From the NCBI GenBank assembly GCA_045114235.1, contig JBGUKB010000046.1, forward strand, positions 1-9,908: a DNA stretch of 9,908 nucleotides, read 5' to 3'. A program made the position numbers and the translations under genes. This DNA comes from UBA1732 sp045114235 (GTDB lineage Bacteria > Verrucomicrobiota > Lentisphaeria > Victivallales > UBA1829). Positions 1 to 5,559 of the stretch are shown piece after piece (the first letter of the stretch is position 1; the number at the start of each line of letters is the position of its first letter). The notes under the pieces were generated by a model that was given only the letters and a program-made list of their open reading frames with translations, was not told the origin of the DNA and ran no database searches.

Positions 1-200
1 TCATCGGCATGGGCGGCATCATGAACGGCCTGGACGCGGTCGAGTTCCTGCTCGCCGGAGCGTCCGCCGTGGCGGTCGGCACCGCCATCTTCGCCGATCC
101 GCGCGCTCCGCTCCGCGTGATCGAGGAGTTGGATGCCTACCTGGATTCGCACGGGATCGCGTCCGTGTCGGAGCTGGTCGGGCAGGTCCGGCTGGACTGA
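1..200 (+). CDS. pyrD: Dihydroorotate dehydrogenase, C-terminal end (partial)
   Basis: This is the 3' end of a gene that begins before the window; the reading frame is open from base 3. The visible tail starts IGMGGI and continues with DAVEFLLAGASAVAVGTA, then a DPRAPL segment and a helix ending in LDSHGI. This is the usual C-terminus of class 1 (type B-like) dihydroorotate dehydrogenases, where the GGI and VGTA segments bind the FMN phosphate at the end of the TIM barrel. The enzyme oxidises dihydroorotate to orotate in de novo pyrimidine synthesis. The catalytic residue and any electron-transfer partner gene lie outside the window, so the subclass is inferred from the tail alone. The next gene starts 18 bp after the TGA stop, suggesting co-transcription. 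Another FMN-dependent TIM-barrel enzyme is possible but less likely. Confidence 0.88.
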   Translation, partial: IGMGGIMNGLDAVEFLLAGASAVAVGTAIFADPRAPLRVIEELDAYLDSHGIASVSELVGQVRLD

Positions 201-218
201 ACGGGAAGGAGCGCACGC

Positions 219-1022
219 ATGGAATACATCACACAGATCCAGGAGATCGCGCGGCTCGCAGGAGCCGAGGCGATGAAATACTTCGACCACATCAAGGAGA
301 ACGCCGTCTCCTGCAAAGGCACGCCGAAGGACATCGTGTCCACCGCCGACAAGGCCGTGGAGACGCTGATCGCCTCGGAGATCCAGAAACGCTTCCCGGG
401 GCACGGCATGTACGGCGAGGAATACGGCCATCGTGACCGGGAATCGCCGTTCTGCTGGGTGGTCGACCCGATCGACGGCACGCAGTCGTTCGTGCACGGG
501 CATCCGTTCTTCTGCATCTCGATCGCGCTGAAGGAAAACGGCACGACGATCGCGGGCTGCGTCTTCGCACCGCGCCTCAATATGATGTTTTCCGCCGAAC
601 GCGGCAAAGGGGCGTTCGAGGACGGACGTCCGATCCACGTGTCCGGGTGCGACAAGCTCTCCTCGGCGGTCGTCGCCACCGGGTTCGCCTGCCTGCGCGC
701 CGGGCTGAAGAAGAACAACATGCCGATCATCGACCGCGTGTTCCCGATTGCCCAGGACATCAAGCGCTGCGGTTCCGCCGCGCTCGACCTGTGCTTCGTG
801 GCGGCGGGCCGCGTGGACGTGTACTGGGAGATCGCGCTGAAGGAGTACGACGTGGCGGCGGGCGCGCTGATCGCGTCCGAAGCCGGGGCGGCGGTGCTCG
901 ATATGAACGGCGGCGCGAATTATCCGTCAGAGGGCATCCTCTGCACGAACGCGCCGCTCGTGCCGGTTATGCTGGAGCATTTCCACGAGGCAATCGGGCA
1001 TATCGACCCGACCTCGATCTGA
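219..1022 (+). CDS. Inositol monophosphatase family protein (SuhB/CysQ-like sugar phosphatase)
   Basis: The 267-residue protein has the normal length and motifs of the inositol monophosphatase family, Mg2+-dependent cytosolic phosphatases acting on inositol phosphate, fructose-1,6-bisphosphate, histidinol phosphate or PAP. Visible motifs are KDIVSTAD (residues 37-44), the metal-binding GEE (66-68), DPIDGT (83-88, metal ligands Asp83 and Asp86, Ile85, catalytic-loop Thr88), and the second motif EYDVAAG (209-215, Asp211 as third metal aspartate) followed by EAGA. The usual Trp of WDxAAG is Tyr210 here. All metal ligands are present, so it should be active; the substrate cannot be read from sequence. 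The start is supported by AAGGAG at 206-211, seven bases before the ATG. It lies 18 bp after pyrD and 30 bp before the next gene, which fits one operon but does not identify the substrate. Confidence 0.93.
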   Translation: MEYITQIQEIARLAGAEAMKYFDHIKENAVSCKGTPKDIVSTADKAVETLIASEIQKRFPGHGMYGEEYGHRDRESPFCWVVDPIDGTQSFVHGHPFFCISIALKENGTTIAGCVFAPRLNMMFSAERGKGAFEDGRPIHVSGCDKLSSAVVATGFACLRAGLKKNNMPIIDRVFPIAQDIKRCGSAALDLCFVAAGRVDVYWEIALKEYDVAAGALIASEAGAAVLDMNGGANYPSEGILCTNAPLVPVMLEHFHEAIGHIDPTSI

Positions 1023-1052
1023 CACCATTTTTGAAGCGGAGAAAACGAGACC

Positions 1053-2384
1053 ATGACAGAAGAAGAAAAGACCGTTGCAGCGGAAGAAACTCCGGTTGAA
1101 ACAAGTTCAGCGGAAAACGCCGCGTCCGCATCCGTCGATACAGGCAATTTCGGCGAGGACGCCGCGGACAATTTCGGCGAGGACGCCGCGGACAACTTCG
1201 GCGAGGACGCCGCGGACAATTTCGGCGAGGACGCCGAGGCTGCTTCCGCAACCGGATTCGAGGATAATTTCGGGCTGGGAGAACAGCAGCTTTCCGCCGG
1301 GACGATCCCGTCTCCGCCGTTGCCTCCGAAAAAGAAGGAAGTCCCGCCCGTGACGCCGCGCGTCCGCGAAGGGGCATCCCTTTCCGGCGCCGACCCCGGC
1401 CCGGCCGTCGCGCCGGCTGCGGACGCGGAACACCGGACTGAACGCAAGAAGACGCGCGAGGAAGAGCTTTTCGAGCGGTTCCAGCTGATGCGCGTGCCGG
1501 AGAAATTCTGCCAGTACACCGCCTGGTTCCGCGGATACCTGATCCAGCATCCCGACGCCCTGAAGACGCTGGAGCCGATGCTCTGCGACGAGGCGAGCGT
1601 GGAGGCCGTGCGCCTGGGCATCAAGCGCCTGGGGGCGTTTCCCACGCCCGAATTCCGGAACGTGTCGTTCTATTACCCGATGGGCATGGCGACCGACGGC
1701 GAACGGAAGGACTGGCAGGAACACGTGAAGCGGTTCCCGGAATACGCGAAGCTCGCGAACGGCAATTTCCCCTACTTCGATCCGCCTCAGTTCTACTACC
1801 GGCACGGTGCGGCCTTCCTCGACAAGGCCGTGACGGACCGCCTGGAGGGCGGCATTTTCTACCAGTGCGGCGCGTTCTGCGGCGCGTCCCTGATCGCGAT
1901 GAACCAGTACAAGCCGGCGAAGATGTACGCGTTCGAGCCCGCCGAGGCGAACACGGCGTTCCTGCAGCAGAACGTGGCGCGCGCCGGGCTCAGGAACGTG
2001 GAGATGTACAACCTGTGCATCAGCGACCGGATGGGAAAGGTGGTCATGCAGGACCGCGACCGGAACGGGCAGCCGTGCAAGACGGAAGCGCCCGTGGCGA
2101 GCCTGGACATCTTCGAGCAGAAAAAGTCCGTGACGGGACGCGTGGCGTGGATCCAGGCCGACGTGAACGGCATGAGCCTGCGCGTGGTGCGCGGCGCGGA
2201 GAAGATGATCAAGCGCGACAAGCCGCTCATCACGGTGGCGATCTACCACAACCCGGAGGAGTTTTTCGGGATCGTCCCGCTGCTGCACGAATGGGCGCCG
2301 GAATACAAGTTCATGGTGCGCCGCTGCCAGTGCAACCCCAGGATCACCTACAGCGAGATCACGCTGATCGCCTACGTCCCCTGA
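1053..2384 (+). CDS. FkbM-like methyltransferase with acidic repeat N-terminus
   Basis: This 443-residue protein has two parts. Residues 1-130 are acidic, low in complexity and probably disordered: four exact or near-exact NFGEDAAD octapeptides (32-63), a fifth partial DNFG (71-74), then a proline/lysine-rich stretch (86-100). From about residue 135 the chain looks globular. Residues 266-443 resemble FkbM-family SAM-dependent methyltransferases: GAFCGASL (273-280) at motif I, AFEP (293-296) at the end of strand 2, an IQADVNGMSLRVVRGAE segment (367-383) matching the family's IDxEGxE...LKGA block, and a C-terminal YHNPEEF...LHEW...YKF tail. FkbM enzymes O-methylate sugars or other small molecules. 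Two normally acidic positions differ: the motif I Asp is Gln271 or Cys272, and the Glu of DxEG is Asn372. Activity is therefore uncertain. CGGAG at 1037-1041 precedes the ATG. There is no signal peptide. Confidence 0.72.
   Translation: MTEEEKTVAAEETPVETSSAENAASASVDTGNFGEDAADNFGEDAADNFGEDAADNFGEDAEAASATGFEDNFGLGEQQLSAGTIPSPPLPPKKKEVPPVTPRVREGASLSGADPGPAVAPAADAEHRTERKKTREEELFERFQLMRVPEKFCQYTAWFRGYLIQHPDALKTLEPMLCDEASVEAVRLGIKRLGAFPTPEFRNVSFYYPMGMATDGERKDWQEHVKRFPEYAKLANGNFPYFDPPQFYYRHGAAFLDKAVTDRLEGGIFYQCGAFCGASLIAMNQYKPAKMYAFEPAEANTAFLQQNVARAGLRNVEMYNLCISDRMGKVVMQDRDRNGQPCKTEAPVASLDIFEQKKSVTGRVAWIQADVNGMSLRVVRGAEKMIKRDKPLITVAIYHNPEEFFGIVPLLHEWAPEYKFMVRRCQCNPRITYSEITLIAYVP
1146..1241 (+). repeat. 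24-bp in-frame tandem repeat, four copies
   Basis: Four consecutive 24-bp units (1146-1169, 1170-1193, 1194-1217, 1218-1241) lie inside the FkbM-like gene and each encodes NFGEDAAD or NFGEDAEA. Units 1 and 2 are identical, unit 3 differs by one silent change (AAT to AAC), and unit 4 diverges only in its last bases. Such near-identity at DNA level points to recent duplication by slippage. The unit is a multiple of three, so copy number can change without breaking the frame. Confidence 0.97.
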
Positions 2385-2392
2385 CACCGGGA

Positions 2393-2499
2393 AGGCAAGC
2401 CCCCCACGGCAGTAGTGCCCGGCTTTGCTCGGGCACTCTTTTTCAATTGTCCTCCGTGCTCTCGCGTAGCAGAGCACTACCGCAGTTGAGGCTCTGCCT
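2393..2499. repeat. Inverted pair of homologous hairpin elements around CAATTG
   Basis: Two related elements face each other in the convergent gap. On the + strand (2393-2437) the order is AGGCAAGCC, ACGGCAGTAGTGC, then a hairpin. On the - strand (2499 down to 2456) it is AGGCAGAGCC, ACTGCGGTAGTGC, then a hairpin. The GTAGTGC blocks sit at 2412-2418 and, inverted, at 2474-2480, symmetric about CAATTG at 2444-2449. The stems differ by paired changes: CCCG/CGGG in one copy and CTCT/AGAG in the other. The homology is clear to the eye; whether this is a dispersed family cannot be judged from one window. Confidence 0.75.
2414..2443 (+). terminator. Intrinsic terminator of the pyrD-phosphatase-methyltransferase operon
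   Basis: A perfect 8-bp stem AGTGCCCG (2414-2421) pairs with CGGGCACT (2430-2437) over an 8-base loop, followed by CTTTTTC. It lies about 30 bases after the stop of the methyltransferase gene. On the other strand the hairpin has no downstream T run, so it should act only on the + transcript. Confidence 0.88.
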
Positions 2500-5366
2500 C
2501 AAGCGATGACGGTCCACTCCATGCCGACGCCGCGGCCCATTTCGACCCAGTCGGCCATGCTGCCGCCGGAGTAGTAGCCGAGCATGCCGGTGGAATACTG
2601 CCGGACCAGCAGGTCGTCTTTCTGATCACCATTATAATCCCCCGCGCCGACCACGAACCAGTCCTTCGCGTCCAGCTGGCCGAGCAACGACCACTTGTTC
2701 TGTGCGTCGCCGTCGCCCCACATCGCGACAAGTCCGGTTTCGCCGTGGAACGCCACGATGTCGTCCCTGCCGTCGCCTGAGAAGTCGCCGATGGCGCGGA
2801 CGATCCAGGCGGAATCGGAAGCGGTGAGTTCCGCGGAGGTCCCGTCGATGCCGACCGTGTAGTATTTTGCGCCTTTGGCGTAGCTCATCAGGACGGCGTC
2901 CCTGCCGGACCCCGTGAAGTCGCCGCAGCCTGCCAGTTCCCAGCTGGCGTCATACCCGCCGCCGAGGCTGACCCAGTCGTCGGTGCCGTCGGTCCAGACG
3001 CCGAGCGCGCCGTATTCGGCGGAATGCCACACGATGGAGTTCATGCCCGCGTTCCCGGTCAGGTTGCCGACCTTGTTTTTCCACACGATGCCGCCGGGGT
3101 TGTTCAGGTAGCTGATGTTGACCCAGCCTCCGTCGTCGTCGCCGTCCTGATAGTAGCCGATGAACGCGCCCTTGACGCCGTTCACCTCCACGTTGCCGAC
3201 CATGACCGCGTCGGCCCTGCCGTCGCCGGACATGTCATAGCTGCCGAGGTTCTCCCAGTCGGGGGAGACGCCGGACGCGTTGGCGCTCCACCAGTCGGAT
3301 GTGCCGTTCATCCAGTAGCCGTGGGCGTAGGTGTTTCCGGTCCAGACGAACATCACGTCGGACACGCCGTTGCCGTCGCGGTCGCCGCGCGCGGTGATCG
3401 CCGCCGCTTCCCCGACCTGTACGGAGAGCAGATCGTCGTTCAGGTCCAGCGCGTACTTCACGCCGTCGATGTACGTCGTCTGCCCGACCGCGAGCGTGCC
3501 GAGCGACTTGCCGGAGGTGTTCAATACGGAGATCGTCCGGTCGAATCCCGCGGCGTTTTCGATGAGCGCGTATTCGCCGTTCGCCTGCGTCCCGGCGACA
3601 GTGAGCGTGTAGACGGGTGAATTGCAACTGATCCGGGAAAGATCGTTGACGCGGGCCGCGGCGCCGGGCGAAACGGATGTGAGGTTGAAATCCAGGATGC
3701 CGCCGTCGAAGATCGTGGCGGTTCCGCCTTTGTCTATTTGGAGCTCGCCGGTGACCTTGCCGCCGGAGTACACTTCGAGGTATCCGCCGGATCCCACGGA
3801 CGTGTTCGAAGCGACGCCGCCGCTGCAGACTGAGGTGTTGCCTTTGGAAAAGATGTTGGTGTTTACGGCGGTGCCGCCGCTGGAGACGGTTGCCTTGCCG
3901 TAGTCGTAGATATTGGTGCCGGAGAGATAGCCGTCCTCCCGGACTTCGGCGTTTCCGTTATAGAACCAGATCGTGCCGTCGGAGTCGATTTTGGTGATTT
4001 TTCCGCGCAGGAAGGTGTCGAACGCCCGTCCTTCGTTCAGGATCAGCTTGCCGCCGCCCGCGACGTAGGTGTCGCTGGCGGTTTTCCAGTTGCTGACGGT
4101 CCTGGTCCCGGAGACGACGCTGGTGCCGGATTTGAGGATCAGGATGTTCCCGTCCGCGACATTGTTCGCGCCGGATTGCTCCTGGATCGTGTTCGCCTCG
4201 TCGAGGATGACGCGGACGTTGTGCATGCCGACCGCGAGCTTGCCGAGGGAGACGTTCTGGTATTTGCGTGTGGAGTTCGCGGAGATGGAGTAGACGGTGC
4301 TGGAGCTGACGATCCCGCCGTCGACGCGGACGGTCGAGTAGAAATCGCGGCTTTCCTTTGAGCCTGTGTTCTGGATAGAATAGGTCAGGTAGACCGTGGT
4401 CCCGGCGAAACAGTAGTCCGCGCTCGCGAGCGCGCCGTACGAACCCGCCAGGATCACCTTTTCCTTGCTTCCCGCGGTGTCCACGAGCGCCAGGTCCACG
4501 TCGCCGTTCACGTTGATCCCGACGACGGTGATGGACTGGAGCCTGCGGTCCGCGCCGGAATAGTGATACACGCCGTCCCATTCCATGCTCTGCCCGGAAG
4601 CGTAGCAGTCGTCGAAGATGATCCTCCGCGTCTCGGGGTTGTATCCGTATCCGACCATGGAGTGCCCCTCGATGGAGATCAGGACGGGGCGGCCGGAGTC
4701 GATCTCGCGCATGTAGTCCTCGAACGTGAAGCTGCCGCCGTTGCAGTCGACCTGGTAGGAACCGGAGATTTCGAGGTCCATCTGGTAGCCGCGCGACTGC
4801 ACGTACAGGTACAGCCCGTACATCATGGAGGTGTCCCGGTACTTGATGGTGCGCGTGTAGGTGCCGTCCGTATAGCTGACGTCGCTGTACTTCTTCGTGA
4901 GGAGGTCTTCAAGCGAACAGTACGTCACCGTGGTGGAGAGGTTGCCGTTGCCGCGCCAGTACTGGCCGGTGCCGAGGAAGTCGGCGATGCAGTCCCAGAC
5001 GTCGGTCCTGAGATCCGGCCCCGCCCCGCCGTTCGTAAAGGAGTATTCGAGCTCCTGTTCGGACGTGGTCGGCGTGCCGTTGCGGGAATGGAACCGGTAC
5101 ACGTAGCTTTCCGTGGCGGTGGCGCGTCCCAGCACGGTGTCGAACGCGTCCATGTCGTGGGCGTTGCCGTCCGTGCCGCGCGACTTCAGCGCCACGGTCC
5201 CCTCGATCATGTTGGAGAGGTTCGTCCCGCGGTAGCCGTAGAGGTCGTAATACCCCAGGATCATGGCGGCGGCGGTCGGGGTGCAGCCGTACATGTACTC
5301 GGCTTCCGGCATGGCGTTGTAAAGGATGACGTCGCCATTGGGGCCCGTGCTCGTGTAAGTCGGCAT
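2499..5366 (-). CDS. Papain-like (C39-like) domain protein with CARDB, AIDA-type and FG-GAP/VCBS-like repeats
   Basis: This 955-residue protein is a chain of surface-type modules. Residues 1-290 look like a papain-fold/C39-like cysteine peptidase: Cys28 in YGCTPTAAAMILGYYD, His235 in GHSMVGYGY, and Asp253 in IIFDDCY form a plausible triad. Residues 305-410 resemble a CARDB adhesion domain (SIQNTGS, GMHNVRVILDEANTI...NN). Residues 430-560 are AIDA-type repeats with recurring SGG every 18-19 residues. A short beta module follows (590-652). Residues 660-955 hold six FG-GAP/VCBS-like repeats, with acidic Ca2+-type loops at 662, 711, 768 (degenerate), 816, 861 and 910. I chose the ATG at 5366 because GGAGA lies five bases upstream and a promoter lies at 5410-5437; the longer in-frame start at 5474 would lie upstream of that promoter. 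No Sec signal, anchor or C-terminal barrel is visible. The substrate is unknown. Confidence 0.82.
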   Translation of the reverse strand: MPTYTSTGPNGDVILYNAMPEAEYMYGCTPTAAAMILGYYDLYGYRGTNLSNMIEGTVALKSRGTDGNAHDMDAFDTVLGRATATESYVYRFHSRNGTPTTSEQELEYSFTNGGAGPDLRTDVWDCIADFLGTGQYWRGNGNLSTTVTYCSLEDLLTKKYSDVSYTDGTYTRTIKYRDTSMMYGLYLYVQSRGYQMDLEISGSYQVDCNGGSFTFEDYMREIDSGRPVLISIEGHSMVGYGYNPETRRIIFDDCYASGQSMEWDGVYHYSGADRRLQSITVVGINVNGDVDLALVDTAGSKEKVILAGSYGALASADYCFAGTTVYLTYSIQNTGSKESRDFYSTVRVDGGIVSSSTVYSISANSTRKYQNVSLGKLAVGMHNVRVILDEANTIQEQSGANNVADGNILILKSGTSVVSGTRTVSNWKTASDTYVAGGGKLILNEGRAFDTFLRGKITKIDSDGTIWFYNGNAEVREDGYLSGTNIYDYGKATVSSGGTAVNTNIFSKGNTSVCSGGVASNTSVGSGGYLEVYSGGKVTGELQIDKGGTATIFDGGILDFNLTSVSPGAAARVNDLSRISCNSPVYTLTVAGTQANGEYALIENAAGFDRTISVLNTSGKSLGTLAVGQTTYIDGVKYALDLNDDLLSVQVGEAAAITARGDRDGNGVSDVMFVWTGNTYAHGYWMNGTSDWWSANASGVSPDWENLGSYDMSGDGRADAVMVGNVEVNGVKGAFIGYYQDGDDDGGWVNISYLNNPGGIVWKNKVGNLTGNAGMNSIVWHSAEYGALGVWTDGTDDWVSLGGGYDASWELAGCGDFTGSGRDAVLMSYAKGAKYYTVGIDGTSAELTASDSAWIVRAIGDFSGDGRDDIVAFHGETGLVAMWGDGDAQNKWSLLGQLDAKDWFVVGAGDYNGDQKDDLLVRQYSTGMLGYYSGGSMADWVEMGRGVGMEWTVIA

Positions 5367-5371
5367 ATCTG

Positions 5372-5376
5372 TCTCC
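5372..5376 (-). promoter_or_regulatory. Ribosome binding site that decides the start of the modular protein
   Basis: On the - strand GGAGA is followed by five bases and the ATG at 5366-5364. It matches the GGAG/AGGAG sites of the other genes. The upstream in-frame ATG at 5474 lies outside the probable transcript. Confidence 0.8.
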
Positions 5377-5409
5377 GTTTGTGTCTTTTCTGTTTTGTTA
5401 TGCTTCCAT

Positions 5410-5437
5410 ACTATACCATCTTTCAATCCGTTTGCAA
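5410..5437 (-). promoter_or_regulatory. Sigma70-type promoter with extended -10 for the modular protein gene
   Basis: Read on the - strand: TTGCAA (-35, 5437-5432), a 16-bp spacer, and TATAGT (-10, 5415-5410) preceded by TGG, an extended -10. Transcription should begin near 5403, giving a leader of about 37 bases before the ATG at 5366. Confidence 0.72.
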
Positions 5438-5484
5438 GCAGGGAATCAGTCTTTTTCCGGTTTTTAAAAAGCAAACGAGGATAT

Positions 5485-5525
5485 ACAAAAACGCCCCCTG
5501 TTCCAGTCTGTGGAGCAGGGGACGC
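5485..5525 (-). terminator. Intrinsic terminator of the exported-protein gene
   Basis: On the - strand CCCCTG-C-TCCA (5521-5511) pairs with TGGA-A-CAGGGG (5505-5495), with one internal mismatch and a 5-base loop, followed by GCG and TTTTTGT (5491-5485). It starts about 35 bases after the stop at 5560 and insulates the gene from the next promoter on the same strand. Between the stop and this hairpin lies another inverted repeat, TTCCGTT/AACGGAA (5533-5547), with only one base between its arms. Confidence 0.88.
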
Positions 5526-5559
5526 AGAAAGATTCCGTTAAACGGAAACCGGGCGGACG

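Noticed and set aside
1146..1241. CRISPR-like regular repeat
   Set aside because: The 24-bp units are directly adjacent with no spacers and are in frame within a coding region.
1107..2477. Long open frame on the - strand opposite the methyltransferase
   Set aside because: It is rich in Arg, His, Val and Ala with no recognisable domain, and lies opposite a gene with clear FkbM motifs; such frames are common in GC-rich DNA.
2499..5366. Bacteriocin-processing C39 peptidase of an ABC exporter
   Set aside because: There are no membrane or ATPase domains and no peptide precursor gene nearby; only the papain-like fold is suggested.
5364..5474. Longer 991-residue version of the modular protein starting at 5474
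   Set aside because: The extra 36 residues span a good promoter (5410-5437), lack a ribosome site and are not a signal peptide. The ATG at 5366 has GGAGA at the right distance.
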